Notes: generated by a model not told the origin, from the letters alone. Shown: positions 43,482-52,931, counted from the first letter of the stretch. The stretch: 64,000 nt of DNA from Sandaracinaceae bacterium (GCA_019637095.1 JAHBWG010000012.1:1-64000), one strand, 5' to 3'. Program-made: numbers and translations.

Positions 43482-44667
43482 CGTTCGTTCCGAGCCTTTC
43501 TCCACCCACTGCCTCGCGCTCGGCGAGCAGGGCGCGCGAGTACACGCGCTCGCCTTCGAGCTCGATGCGGTTCATCTCCACCATCCGCAGCGACTGCGTC
43601 GCCTCCGCCGTCTCCTCCCCCGTGCGCACGAGCAACGCTCGTTGCTCGTCCATCAGCCGCGCCTGCGCGTCGAGCAGGGCGAGCTCGTCGCGCAGGTCGC
43701 GCGCGCTCGTCCGCATGCGGCGCTCGAAGCGTTCGACCGCGCGGCGCGCCTCTTGGTCCGACTCGCGCAGCTCCTCCTCGTAGGCGCGCACCGCGGCGTC
43801 CTCGGCGAACGCCTGCGCGATGCCTCCGAGGTTGTAGGAGAGCTCGATCGCGCCGAACCAGTCGACCGTCGCGAGCGGGACGACGCCGGCGCTCACGTTG
43901 ATCTGCCACGGGCTCAGGCGGCGCAGCTCGGAGGCGGCGCGGGCGAACGCGATCGCGCGGCCCTCGTAGTCCTCGAGCTGCGCGCGGATCGGGCGGCCGC
44001 TCGCGTGACGCTCCGCTTCGTCCTCGCGGAGGCGCTCGGCCTCGGCCTCGAGCGACTGCACGTGCCGCGCGATCGCGTTCGCCCGCAGGCGGACGTCGTT
44101 CAGCTGCTGCATCGTGATCAGCTGGTCGTCCCGGGCCGTCTGCGCGTCGAGGACGAGCTGGTCGATGACCGGCTGCTGCGAGGCGAGGTAGGCGAGCTGC
44201 GCGCGCAGCGCGGTCAGGCGGCCGTACGATCCGTCGCTCGCGAGGGTGCGCCCGAGCTCCTCGCGCGCCACGTGGCGCTCGCAGTCCGCCGTCGCTTGGT
44301 CGAGCACGAGCGCCCCGCGCGCCATGTCCATGGGCGAGAACGAGAGCGCGGCGCGCGCCTGCCACGGCTGTCCCTGCACGACGCCCATGCCCGTGGTGTC
44401 GCCGCCGACGAGCGGCACGTGGAGCGCCTGCACCATCATGCGCGGCGACAGGAGCAAGAACGCGCGCGACTCCGCCTCCGCGCGTACCCGGCGGCAGTAG
44501 GGCGACGCCGCGTCCTGTGCGCCGGCGACGCTCGGGCTCGCGACGCCGGCTCCGGCGAGCAGCGCGATGACGAGCCGAAGGTGGGTGGGAGAGAACGACA
44601 ACGAGAAGGCCCACGGAAGGAAGTGGGTGCCTGACGCGACCCGAAACGGACGACTTGCAGTCGTCAT
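43471..44667 (-). CDS. TolC-like outer membrane factor
   Basis: This 398-aa precursor (ATG 44667) has a long N-region and a hydrophobic signal core (LRLVIALLAGAGVASPSVAG). The mature part is rich in long heptad-like helices (LDAQTARDDQLITMQQLNDV, VERFERRMRTSARDLRDELA) with a central beta segment (WQINVSAGVVPLATVDWFGA), the two-fold layout of outer membrane efflux proteins. It is the first gene of the export operon with the membrane fusion protein and GT2 synthase. The similarity is structural rather than motif-based, so the assignment is moderately sure. Confidence 0.75.
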   Translation of the reverse strand: MTTASRPFRVASGTHFLPWAFSLSFSPTHLRLVIALLAGAGVASPSVAGAQDAASPYCRRVRAEAESRAFLLLSPRMMVQALHVPLVGGDTTGMGVVQGQPWQARAALSFSPMDMARGALVLDQATADCERHVAREELGRTLASDGSYGRLTALRAQLAYLASQQPVIDQLVLDAQTARDDQLITMQQLNDVRLRANAIARHVQSLEAEAERLREDEAERHASGRPIRAQLEDYEGRAIAFARAASELRRLSPWQINVSAGVVPLATVDWFGAIELSYNLGGIAQAFAEDAAVRAYEEELRESDQEARRAVERFERRMRTSARDLRDELALLDAQARLMDEQRALLVRTGEETAEATQSLRMVEMNRIELEGERVYSRALLAEREAVGGERLGTNDER

Positions 44668-44767
44668 GCCACGGTGCGTCAACATGCCGACGTCCCGAAT
44701 CCCTGGGGTGAACAGCGACATCGAGGTCCGAAGATGGTCACCGAACCGACCGCTTGGCCAAGATCCG

Positions 44768-44781
44768 TGACATTCGTGTCA
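44768..44781. promoter_or_regulatory. Perfect 14-bp palindrome, possible operator
   Basis: TGACA-TTCG-TGTCA lies in the divergent region between the exopolysaccharide operon (start 44667, minus) and the small lipoprotein gene (start 44931, plus). It could be a regulator site for either direction. No regulator is assigned. Confidence 0.35.
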
Positions 44782-44930
44782 TGGCGACGCCCCCCGCGTG
44801 ACGCGCTCTCACGGCACGATCCGGCACGGCTCGCCGCGGCCCTTCGAGCTCGACAGCGAAATTTCGCGCTGCTGTCGTGTGCCGCGCGGGAACGTTCGCG
44901 TGCCGGCGCGGGCGGGTCTACCCTTCGCGC

Positions 44931-45266
44931 ATGCCGCCTTCCGACCTCGCTCGACACATCGCCCTCGCGGCGAGCGCGGCGCTCGGGCTGTCTGCGTGCA
45001 GCGCCAGCGAGGAGGCCGCGGCTCCGGCCGCGGAGCCGACCACCGGCACCGAGACGCCTGCGCCGGCGACGCCCACGCCCGCCGACGAGGTCGCCGAGGA
45101 CGACGTCGCCGAGGACTCCGTCGCGCGCGAGGCCGAGCAGGCCGACGGACCGCCCCGGCGAGACGGCGCGCGATCCGGTCGCCCCGCGCCGACGGCGCCC
45201 GAGCAACGGGCGTCGTGCGGCGCGTCGTGCGGCGCGGAGTGCGGCGGCGTCCCGGGGGAGGACTGA
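44931..45266 (+). CDS. Small lipoprotein with Cys-rich C-terminus
   Basis: This 111-aa precursor begins MPPSDLARHIALAASAALGL and has the lipobox LSAC. The mature part is Ala/Glu/Pro-rich and probably disordered, ending in QRASCGASCGAECGG, three cysteines that could bind metal or anchor. No family was recognised. The MmcQ/YjbR-like gene starts one base after its stop, so the two are co-transcribed. Confidence 0.7.
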   Translation: MPPSDLARHIALAASAALGLSACSASEEAAAPAAEPTTGTETPAPATPTPADEVAEDDVAEDSVAREAEQADGPPRRDGARSGRPAPTAPEQRASCGASCGAECGGVPGED

Positions 45267-45267
45267 C

Positions 45268-45636
45268 GTGAGCGAGCCGCTCGAGCGCGTGCGCGCGATC
45301 ATCGCGACGCTGCCGGAGACGTCCGAGAAGCTCTCGCACGGGGCGCCGACGTTCTGGGGCGGGAAGAAGACGTTCGCCTGCTACCACGACGGCAGCTACG
45401 ACGAGGGGCGCCGCGCGGTCTGGATCAAGGCGGCGGAGGACGGCGTGCAGGAGGAGCTCATCGCGGCGGACCCGGCGCGCTTCTACCGGCCGAAGTACCT
45501 CGGGCCGAGCGGCTGGGTCGCGATGCGCCTCGAGGGCGAGGTCGACTGGGAACAGCTGCGCTTCCTGCTGATCGAGGGCTGGCGCACGGTGGTGCCCAAG
45601 CGCGCGCTGAAGGCGTTCGCGGAGAAATCCCAGTAG
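45268..45636 (+). CDS. MmcQ/YjbR family protein
   Basis: This 122-aa protein (GTG start) has the family features VRAIIATLPETSEKLSHGAP, TFWGGKKTFACYHD and AVWIKAAEDGVQEELIAADP, and ends with WEQLRFLLIEGWRTVVPKRA. YjbR-like proteins have a CyaY-like fold and are thought to bind DNA or nucleotides, but their cellular role is not settled. It follows the small lipoprotein gene by one base. Confidence 0.88.
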   Translation: MSEPLERVRAIIATLPETSEKLSHGAPTFWGGKKTFACYHDGSYDEGRRAVWIKAAEDGVQEELIAADPARFYRPKYLGPSGWVAMRLEGEVDWEQLRFLLIEGWRTVVPKRALKAFAEKSQ

Positions 45637-45742
45637 CGCATCGCCTGTACGTCCGTGTGCACGGGGTGCCGGGCGCGGGCCACGCGGTCCGATGGTTCTG
45701 CCGAGAGTCGCGGCTGGCGCGTGGTTGGTAGGGCCACGCCCC

Positions 45743-46264
45743 ATGACCGAATCCAAGCGCACGGCGCGGCGCGCCACCGACTCTCTCGTCCTCCTCGGGC
45801 TCGCCCTCGCGGGGCTCGCGCTCGCCATCGGCGGGCCGCTCTTGCCCATCCCGATGCTCGGCCTGATCGGGCTGCCGATCGCGGGGCTCGGCGCGGCCGC
45901 CTTCGCGCTCCTCGCGCTCTGTCTCGGCACGTTCGAGGTGCCGTGGTGGCGTCAGCTCGCCGGGCTCGGGCTCGCGGCGGCGTCGCTCTACGTGCTCGGC
46001 AGCGCGTACCTCGGCGGCCTCGCCACGATCGCGGAGCACTTCCTCGGCCGCGACGGCGCGCCGCCGCTCGGCGCGCTGTGGCGCTCGGTGCCGTGTCTCT
46101 CGATCGGCGCGGCGGGCCTCGCCGCGTCCGTCGCCGCGCGCCGCCCCGCGGGGGCGGGCTCCGGCGCGGCGCTCGGCGCGGGTGCGATCGCTTGCGCCTC
46201 GGCCGGGCTCGGCTGGGCGATCCTGATCGCGCTGGGCCTGCTCGGCTTCCCGTTCGGCGCATAG
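45743..46264 (+). CDS. Polytopic membrane protein, unknown
   Basis: This 173-aa protein (ATG 45743) has four or five hydrophobic segments (LVLLGLALAGLALAIGGPLL, LGLIGLPIAGLGAAAFALLA, QLAGLGLAAASLYVLG, a terminal ACASAGLGWAILIALGLLGF). An upstream in-frame GTG adds 17 unconvincing residues. No family was recognised. It stands alone between the MmcQ-like gene and the VIT/VWA lipoprotein gene. Confidence 0.7.
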   Translation: MTESKRTARRATDSLVLLGLALAGLALAIGGPLLPIPMLGLIGLPIAGLGAAAFALLALCLGTFEVPWWRQLAGLGLAAASLYVLGSAYLGGLATIAEHFLGRDGAPPLGALWRSVPCLSIGAAGLAASVAARRPAGAGSGAALGAGAIACASAGLGWAILIALGLLGFPFGA

Positions 46265-46380
46265 CAAGCGGAGTTGTCACGCCCTCGGCCGAGGCCTCGG
46301 CCGCGACGTTCGCGAGCCAAGATCGCGCAGGGGGCGCGGGTCGGCCCCCCGTGATGGTACGTTCCCGTGCGGGGGTCACG

Positions 46381-49300
46381 ATGACGCGCGCGCTCCACGG
46401 CTCCATCTTCGCGCTGCTGCTCGCGGCGGGTTGCGGCGCGGACGCGCCGCTCGATCGGACACTCGCGACGATCGAGCGCGTCCGCGGCGGCGCGACGCTC
46501 GACGAGGACGCGCTGCCTCGGCTCGGTCGCGCGGCCGCGGGGCAGGTGGTCGCGGTCGGCGAGGGCGGCCTCGCGCGGCTCGGCCTCGACGCGGGCCCGC
46601 GCTTGCTGCTCGACGCGGGCGCACGCGTGACCGTGGCCGACGAGACGACGGTGCGGCTCGAGGCCGGGCGCGTGTTCGCGGAGGCGGGCGAGGGCGAGGC
46701 CCTCTTCGTCGCGCTCGGCGAGGTGATCGTGCGCATCGGCGACGCGTCCGTCTCGGCGGAGCCGGGCGAGCTGTACGTCGTGCGCGGCGAGGTGAGCTGG
46801 ATCGCCGGCGAGGTGCGCGGCGTCGCGCGCGCGGGCGAGCGGCTCACGCTCGGCGAGCGCCCGGCGACGAGCGCGGTGACGCTGTGGCGCGACTGGACCG
46901 GTGGGCTCGCGCGGCCGGGTCCCGCGGACGCGCGCGGCGCGCGCGGGGTGGGCGTGCTCGAGGCCCGCGTCCCCGACGAGGTCGGCCAGGCGCGCTGGCC
47001 GCTCGTGATCCGTCGGCTCGACGTGCAGGTGCGCGTCGTGGGCGACCTCGCCGTCACCGAGGTCGAGCAGGTGTTCTTCAACCCGGCCTCGGAGATGGTC
47101 GAGGGGCTCTACCGCGTGCGCGTGCCCGAGGAGGCCGTGCTCTCGCGCTTCGCGGTCGACCGCGACGGCCGGATGGTCGACGGGTACGTGCGCGAGAAGG
47201 CGCAGGCGCGCGCCGCGTACGAGGCGCAGGTGTACCGCGGCTCGCAGCTCGATCCGGCGTTGCTCGAGTGGGTCGCCCCGGGGGAGTACCAGGCGCGCAT
47301 CTATCCGATCCGGCCGGGGGAGGCGCGGCGCATCGTGATCCGCTACGCGGAGTGGCTCGCGCCCTCGTCCGAGGGCGGGCCGCGCCTCTACCGCTACCCG
47401 ATGGGCGGCGGGCGCGACGCGCCGCGCGTGCAGGAGCTGTCGATCGCGGTCGACGTCGACGAGGCGGGCGTCGAGCGGCTGCGTGCCGGGATGGGCGCGG
47501 CGGTCGAGGGCGGGCGCGTGCGCTTGCGGCGGAGCGACTTCGCGCCGCACGCCGACTTCTGGCTCGAGCTGCACGGCGCGACGGGCGGACAGCGCGCGTG
47601 GCGCGCGCCGCACGAGCCGCCGCCGCGCGCGCCCGACGCCCGCGCGGTGCCCGGCGAGGCCGACGAGCGCGACTACTTCTACCTGCCGCTGCGCCTGCCG
47701 GAGCGCCTCTTCGCCGAGGCGCGCGCCGAGGGCGTCGACGTGGTGCTCGTGGTCGACGTCTCCGCCGGCAACGACCGCACGCACCTCGAGCTCGGCCGCA
47801 GCGTCGCGGAGGCGTTGACCGAGCACCTGCGCGACACGGACCGCGTCGCGATCGTCGGCGCCGACCTCACGGTGCGCGCGCTCGGCGAAGGCGCGCCCGC
47901 GCTCGGCGAGGCGAGCTCCGCGCGCGTCGAGGCGTTGCTCGACGCGCTCGCGCGGACGCCCGCGGGCGGCGCGACGGATCTCGGCGCCGCGATCGCCGCG
48001 GCCGCGGCGTTGCTCGATCCGGCGCGCCCCGGCGCGGTGATCTACGTCGGCGACGGCGCGCCCACGGTGGGCGAGCTCGAGGCGGACGGGCTGCTCGCGC
48101 GGCTCGCGCGGCTGCCGGCGCCGCTGCGGCTCTACGCGGTCGGCGTCGGCGGCGACGCGAACCTCGAGCTGCTCGAGACGCTCACGCGCGGCGGCGGGCT
48201 GGCGCTGCGCGTCGAGGAGCGCTCGGCGGCGGCGGACGCGGCGCTGCGCGTGCTCGGGCACGTGACGCGGCCGGTCGCGCAGCGCGTGGTGGTCGAGCTC
48301 GGCGCGGGGATCGAGAACGTCTACCCGCGACGCCCGGTCGATGTGGTCGAGGGCGAGGTGCTCGCGGTGAGCGGGCGCCTGCGCGAGGCGCCGCCGGCGC
48401 GCGTGCGCGTGCATGGCCTCGTCGGCGGGCGCGCGTTCGACGAGGAGATCGCGATCACGACGCAGGCGACCGAGCAGTCGACGGATCTGCGCCTGCGCTG
48501 GGCGGGTGAGCGGCTGCGCCAGCTCCTGCTCGACGGCGCGGGGCGCGAGGAGGTCGCGGAGCTCGGCGTGCGCTACGGGCTGATCACGCCGTTCTCGAGC
48601 TACTACGTGCCGAGCGCGTCCGAGCTCCGCGGGCTCGGCCCGATGGGGCTGCGGTGGCTCGATCGACCGCGCCTGCTCGAGGCGCTGGATCGCGATCGCC
48701 GCGCGGGCTCGGGTGGGCGCGACGCGCTGCTCGCGCTCGCGCTCGGGCCGCTCGCGATCGCGGGCTGCCGCGGCGGCGACGACGCGGTGTCGAGCAGCGC
48801 GCCGGGGGCGTGGGGCGTGAGCCCGAGCGCGCCGGCCACGGCGACGGACTCGCCGGCCCTCGAGCCGCCCGCGGAGGAGACGGACGAGCCGGAGGCGGCC
48901 GCCGCCTGGGCGGAGGCGCCGCCGCCGCCGCCCGCCGCGCCACCGGCGGTCTTCGAGCCGCAGGAGCCGATGCCCGCGCCGACGACGACCGCGGCGCCGG
49001 GCTACGCCATGCCGAGCCAGGACCCGAGCGCCAACCAGGCGCCGATCGGGCTGTCGACGCTCGGCACGATCGGCGCCGGCGCCGGAGGCGGCGGCTCCGG
49101 CTACGGCCGCGGCGCCGTCGATGCGCCGGAGCCGGCGCGGCAGCGGCGCATCACGTCGGTGACGGCGGGGAGGGACGCCACGACGCGTGGTCCGCTCGCG
49201 GGCCTCGACGGGAACGACGCGCGCGCCTCGGCGCGGCCGCGCCCCGAGCCGCCGCGCAACGCCGAGCAGGCCGCGAGGCGGACGCTCCGCCTGGGGTCGC

Positions 49301-50748
49301 GGCTCGACGACCTGCTCCCCGACCTCGATGGCGAGGCGCAGCGGGAGGACGAGCGCGAGCGCGACCGCGGCGGGCGCTACGTCGTCACGGTCACGACGAC
49401 CGAGGCCACGGGGGCCTCCGCGCGTCCTGAGCGCCGCGCGTGCTCGGACGCGTCGCGCGCGTCGCTCGCCGATCGCGAGGAGCTGTGGCGCGAGCGCATC
49501 GGCGCGGCGGGCGGCGCGTCGGGCTGGGTGGGCGTGTACCGCGCGGCGATCCGCGACTGCGAGGCGCCGAGCTGGCGCGACCGGCGCGCGCTGCTCTCGC
49601 TGATGGTGGCGGCGGCGGGCGGGGTCGAGCCGATGATCGCGCTCTACGATCGGTTCTCGAGCGGCTCGGAGCGCGGGTTCCTGCGCGCGGCGATCCTGCG
49701 GCGCGTGCGCTCGCCGCAGGACCTGCGCGCGGTGCGTGGCGCGTTCGGCATGGGCAACGATCCCGACTGGGAGCTCGTCGAGCAGATCCTCGAGCGCGCT
49801 CCGAACGACGCGGCGAGGGTGCGCGCGCTGCGCCGCCTCGCGATGCAGTACCCCGACAGCTTCGACCTCGCGCTGCGCCTGCTCGAGGCGCTCGAGCGCG
49901 GCGGCCACGCCGCGGAGGCGCGGCGGCTCGCGGATCGGCTGCGCGCCGATCCGCGCAGCGACGCCGGCGTGCGCACGGCGGTCGGTGAGATGTACCTGCG
50001 CCTGGGCGAAGAGGAGGAGGCGCGCCGCGTCTTCAGCGAGATCGTGGAGCACGCGCCGCTCGACGAGCTCGCGCGGCGGCGCCTGGGCGACCTCTACCGC
50101 GCGCACGGCTGGTACGAGGACGCGTACCGCCAGTACCAGACGCTGGCCTCGATCCGCCCGGACGACCCGAGCGTGCTGCTGCTGCTCGCGCAGGCCGCCG
50201 CGGGCGCGGGCCGCGTCGACGAGGCGCTGCGGCTCGAGCAGCGGCTCATGGAGACGTCGCAGCCCGGCGCCGCGCAGGGGCTCGCGCGCATCGCGCAGCT
50301 GTGGACGTCGGTGCGCCTCGCGAAGCTGCGGCTCGCGGCGCGCGAGGCCGGGGACGACGCGCGCCTCGCCGCGCTCGAGCGCCGCCTGCGCGCGAGCGGC
50401 GTGCTCGCGGCCGCGGGCGACCTGCGCGTCACGCTCGTCTTCTCGCACCCCGACGCGCAGATCGGCCTGTGGACGGCGCCCGCGGGCGGCGCGCTCGCGC
50501 GGCCGCGCGAGATCGCGCCGGAGCTCGGGATCGAGGCGCTCGACGAGCCCGAGGCGGACGCCGGCGGCTACGCGATCGAGGTGCGACGCGCCGACGCGGG
50601 CTCGCCGACCGCGATCCGCGCGGAGCTCGTGATCGTCTGGCGCGAGGGCCGCGCGGACGAGGTCGCGCGCGTGGTGCCGCTCGACTTCTCGGGTGGCCGT
50701 GCGCGCTACGCGTGGACGCTCCGCGGTGCAGAGCTCACGCCGCGTTGA
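46381..50748 (+). CDS. FecR-VIT-VWA-TPR lipoprotein, 1455 aa
   Basis: The ATG at 46381 opens a lipoprotein signal (RALHGSIFALLLAAGC). A FecR-like beta region (about 45-165; AGRVFAEAGEGEALFVALGE) is followed by a VIT domain (about 225-350; VEQVFFNPASEMVEGLYRVR, KAQARAAYEAQVYRGSQLDP). A VWA domain comes next (about 455-620; VVLVVDVSAGNDRTHLELG, with an incomplete MIDAS motif, and TPAGGATDLGAAI). A hydrophobic stretch with a Cys (LLALALGPLAIAGCRGGDD, about residue 785-805) is followed by a Pro/Gly-rich linker. The C-terminal half is TPR-like (AVGEMYLRLGEEEEARRVFS, YRAHGWYEDAYRQYQTLASI). It is probably a surface protein-interaction platform. The internal lipobox-like site suggests a fusion of two secreted proteins. 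Confidence 0.9.
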   Translation: MTRALHGSIFALLLAAGCGADAPLDRTLATIERVRGGATLDEDALPRLGRAAAGQVVAVGEGGLARLGLDAGPRLLLDAGARVTVADETTVRLEAGRVFAEAGEGEALFVALGEVIVRIGDASVSAEPGELYVVRGEVSWIAGEVRGVARAGERLTLGERPATSAVTLWRDWTGGLARPGPADARGARGVGVLEARVPDEVGQARWPLVIRRLDVQVRVVGDLAVTEVEQVFFNPASEMVEGLYRVRVPEEAVLSRFAVDRDGRMVDGYVREKAQARAAYEAQVYRGSQLDPALLEWVAPGEYQARIYPIRPGEARRIVIRYAEWLAPSSEGGPRLYRYPMGGGRDAPRVQELSIAVDVDEAGVERLRAGMGAAVEGGRVRLRRSDFAPHADFWLELHGATGGQRAWRAPHEPPPRAPDARAVPGEADERDYFYLPLRLPERLFAEARAEGVDVVLVVDVSAGNDRTHLELGRSVAEALTEHLRDTDRVAIVGADLTVRALGEGAPALGEASSARVEALLDALARTPAGGATDLGAAIAAAAALLDPARPGAVIYVGDGAPTVGELEADGLLARLARLPAPLRLYAVGVGGDANLELLETLTRGGGLALRVEERSAAADAALRVLGHVTRPVAQRVVVELGAGIENVYPRRPVDVVEGEVLAVSGRLREAPPARVRVHGLVGGRAFDEEIAITTQATEQSTDLRLRWAGERLRQLLLDGAGREEVAELGVRYGLITPFSSYYVPSASELRGLGPMGLRWLDRPRLLEALDRDRRAGSGGRDALLALALGPLAIAGCRGGDDAVSSSAPGAWGVSPSAPATATDSPALEPPAEETDEPEAAAAWAEAPPPPPAAPPAVFEPQEPMPAPTTTAAPGYAMPSQDPSANQAPIGLSTLGTIGAGAGGGGSGYGRGAVDAPEPARQRRITSVTAGRDATTRGPLAGLDGNDARASARPRPEPPRNAEQAARRTLRLGSRLDDLLPDLDGEAQREDERERDRGGRYVVTVTTTEATGASARPERRACSDASRASLADREELWRERIGAAGGASGWVGVYRAAIRDCEAPSWRDRRALLSLMVAAAGGVEPMIALYDRFSSGSERGFLRAAILRRVRSPQDLRAVRGAFGMGNDPDWELVEQILERAPNDAARVRALRRLAMQYPDSFDLALRLLEALERGGHAAEARRLADRLRADPRSDAGVRTAVGEMYLRLGEEEEARRVFSEIVEHAPLDELARRRLGDLYRAHGWYEDAYRQYQTLASIRPDDPSVLLLLAQAAAGAGRVDEALRLEQRLMETSQPGAAQGLARIAQLWTSVRLAKLRLAAREAGDDARLAALERRLRASGVLAAAGDLRVTLVFSHPDAQIGLWTAPAGGALARPREIAPELGIEALDEPEADAGGYAIEVRRADAGSPTAIRAELVIVWREGRADEVARVVPLDFSGGRARYAWTLRGAELTPR

Positions 50749-50754
50749 CGGGGC

Positions 50755-51735
50755 TCACTCGAGGATGAGCCGGGTGATGGCCTGGGGGCGCCAGTCGCCC
50801 GCTTCGTAGACCGCGCCCGCGCCGAGCTGAATCCGAAAGCGCTCGACCACCTGCCAGTGGATCTGCGGGACCAGCGCGAGGCGAACCGTCTCGTCGAGGC
50901 CGACCGCGACGTTCGTCTCGAGCGCGACGGTGACCGCCTCGTGGAGATCGACCGCGACCATCGAGTTGACGAGCACGTGCCACGCGTCGAGTCGATCCGC
51001 GGCGCCGTGCGCGCGCGCCCCGACCATCCCGGAGAGCGCGACGCGATCGACGCGCCCACCGAGCAGGTAGAGCGCCGTGAGCTCGGGCTCCCAGCCGTTC
51101 AGGCCCACTTCGCCGATCACCTGCACGCCGTGCGCGAAGTTGGTCTCGGGCGACGGCGCGGTCCACTGCAGCGCGAGCTTGAGCGCGTCGAGCTCGGCAT
51201 CGACCATCGGCAGCTCGAGCTCGACGGCGAACCCGTCGACGATCGCCCACTCGACCTCGGGGGCCCAGTAGACGACGGGCCGATCGTTCAGGAAATCGGT
51301 GACGATCAGCGTGTTGACCTCGACCTCGCCGGCGCGCGCGCCGAGCGGGCGGACGAGGTCGAACACCATCGGCTCCGGCAGGAGCGCCGCCAGGTGGTGG
51401 AGGCCGGGGACCCGCGGGTCGCGCTCGCCCGGGTCGACCACGCCGTCGCGGTTCGCGTCCTCTTCGCCGTCGGGCACGCCGTCGCCGTCCGTGTCGACGT
51501 CGAGGATGTCGGTGCCCGTCGCCATCTCCACGAGGTCGGGGATGCCGTCGCCGTCGGTGTCGACGGACTCGAGGTCGGGCACCTCCTCGGGGGCGTCTGC
51601 GCGCGACGGATGGCCCTCGCCGTCCGGATCGATCGGCACCGCGTCGGACGGTTGCGCGTGGACCGTGGGAGTCGCCGCGAGCGCGAGCACGACCGCGACG
51701 ACGCCGAGCCTCGGGGATCGGTACTGCATCGCCAT
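50755..51735 (-). CDS. Secreted TSP3-repeat protein, probable outer-membrane component
   Basis: This 326-aa precursor (ATG 51735) has a signal peptide (LGVVAVVLALAATPTVHAQ) and calcium-binding thrombospondin type 3 repeats (VDTDGDGIPDLVEMATG, DVDTDGDGVPDGEEDANRDG). A C-terminal beta-rich region of about 200 residues has alternating hydrophobic strands (FAVELELPMVDAELDALKLA, FRIQLGAGAVYEAGDWRPQA), like a small outer-membrane barrel. It converges with the VIT/VWA lipoprotein gene (6-bp gap). A surface anchoring or porin-like role is inference. Confidence 0.85.
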   Translation of the reverse strand: MAMQYRSPRLGVVAVVLALAATPTVHAQPSDAVPIDPDGEGHPSRADAPEEVPDLESVDTDGDGIPDLVEMATGTDILDVDTDGDGVPDGEEDANRDGVVDPGERDPRVPGLHHLAALLPEPMVFDLVRPLGARAGEVEVNTLIVTDFLNDRPVVYWAPEVEWAIVDGFAVELELPMVDAELDALKLALQWTAPSPETNFAHGVQVIGEVGLNGWEPELTALYLLGGRVDRVALSGMVGARAHGAADRLDAWHVLVNSMVAVDLHEAVTVALETNVAVGLDETVRLALVPQIHWQVVERFRIQLGAGAVYEAGDWRPQAITRLILE

Positions 51736-51788
51736 CGTCGGGATAGCACGGGCGCGCGCGCGCACGCACCTTCGCGACCTCGCGGCCT

Positions 51789-52865
51789 TCACCCGCGCGC
51801 GTAGCCGCGCAGGCCCGCCGGCAGATCGCGCGCGCGCGCCGCGCCCGCCGGCGGGAGGCGGGCGTCGAACGTGTGCCAGAACAGCACCGCCGCGCCGCGC
51901 GGGGCGGTGGCGATCAGCGCCGCGAACGCCTTCTCGGTGTACGTCGGGTCGAGGGGCAGCTCGGCGCCGACCGTCGCGCTCGCGGCCCGGCCCGCGGCGC
52001 TCGGCCGCGCGTACCCGTCCCCGGCGAAGCGGTGCTCGAGCACGAAGCGCGTCTCGAGCGGCGTGGGCGCGAGGGAGGACCCGCTCGCGCGCAAGAGGCG
52101 TTGCGTCGCCTCGATCTCCGCCGCGACGCGCGCGCGGCTCGCCGTCCCCGGGCCCGACGCGCGCACGGCGACCAGCCGCGTCGCGAGGCCTGCGGCCTCG
52201 AGCCCGATCCAGAGGCCGGCGGCGGTCCCGGTGGTCCCCGCGGCGACGTACACGACGTCCGGGCGCGGCAGCGCGCCGGCGGCGACCTGCGCGGCGAGCT
52301 CGAGCCCGGCCGCGACGTAGCCGGCCGTGCCCAGAGGGCTCGTCCCGCCCGGCGCGATCACGTAGGGCGCGTCGCGCGGCGCGAAGTCGGCGACCGCGCG
52401 CGACGGATCGTCGCGGTGCGCGCGCGTGCCGGCGTGCAGCGTCGCGCCCGCGTCGAGGGCCGCGTAGAGGTGCGCGCGCACGCGCGCCGAGGGCGGCTCC
52501 GGCAAGAGGACGAGGTGCGCGCGCAGGCCGAGCCGGCGCGCGTGGATCGCGGTCGCGAGGGCGTGGTTCGAGCCCGCGCCCCCGAACGTCAAGACGGAGC
52601 GGTGGCCGCGCGCGCGCGCGTCGGCGAGCAGGTGCTCGAGCTTGCGCGCCTTGCTCCCGCCGAAGACGTCGCCCCCCTCGTCGTCGCGCTTCACGTGCAG
52701 CGAGCCGAGCCCGAGCCGCGCGGCGAGCTCCGCGTGCGCGCTCACGCGCGTCGGCAGGCCACCGAGCGCGACGTGCGGGAGCCCGCGCACGTCGGCCCGC
52801 GCGCCGCCGCCGACGAACAGCGCACCGAGGGCCGTCGAGGCCAGCCAGCGCCGGCGACCGAGCAC
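51789..52865 (-). CDS. ACC deaminase/D-cysteine desulfhydrase-family PLP enzyme with N-terminal signal-like segment
   Basis: This 358-aa protein belongs to fold-type II PLP enzymes. It has LHVKRDDEGGDVFGGSKARK (the Schiff-base lysine in the SKxRK motif), TFGGAGSNHALATAIHARRL and APGGTSPLGTAGYVAAGLEL for cofactor phosphate. Family members open 1-aminocyclopropane-1-carboxylate or desulphurate D-cysteine. Which reaction applies cannot be told. The best start (GTG 52865) gives LGRRRWLASTALGALFVGGG ending in ARADV, which resembles a twin-arginine or Sec signal. Periplasmic export is unusual for this family. It diverges from the RRM gene. Confidence 0.88.
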   Translation of the reverse strand: MLGRRRWLASTALGALFVGGGARADVRGLPHVALGGLPTRVSAHAELAARLGLGSLHVKRDDEGGDVFGGSKARKLEHLLADARARGHRSVLTFGGAGSNHALATAIHARRLGLRAHLVLLPEPPSARVRAHLYAALDAGATLHAGTRAHRDDPSRAVADFAPRDAPYVIAPGGTSPLGTAGYVAAGLELAAQVAAGALPRPDVVYVAAGTTGTAAGLWIGLEAAGLATRLVAVRASGPGTASRARVAAEIEATQRLLRASGSSLAPTPLETRFVLEHRFAGDGYARPSAAGRAASATVGAELPLDPTYTEKAFAALIATAPRGAAVLFWHTFDARLPPAGAARARDLPAGLRGYARG

Positions 52866-52931
52866 GCTCCTCGCAACCGGTGAGCACCCGATCGCGCATT
52901 CCCGGAGACGTCGAAAAACGACGATGTCGGG

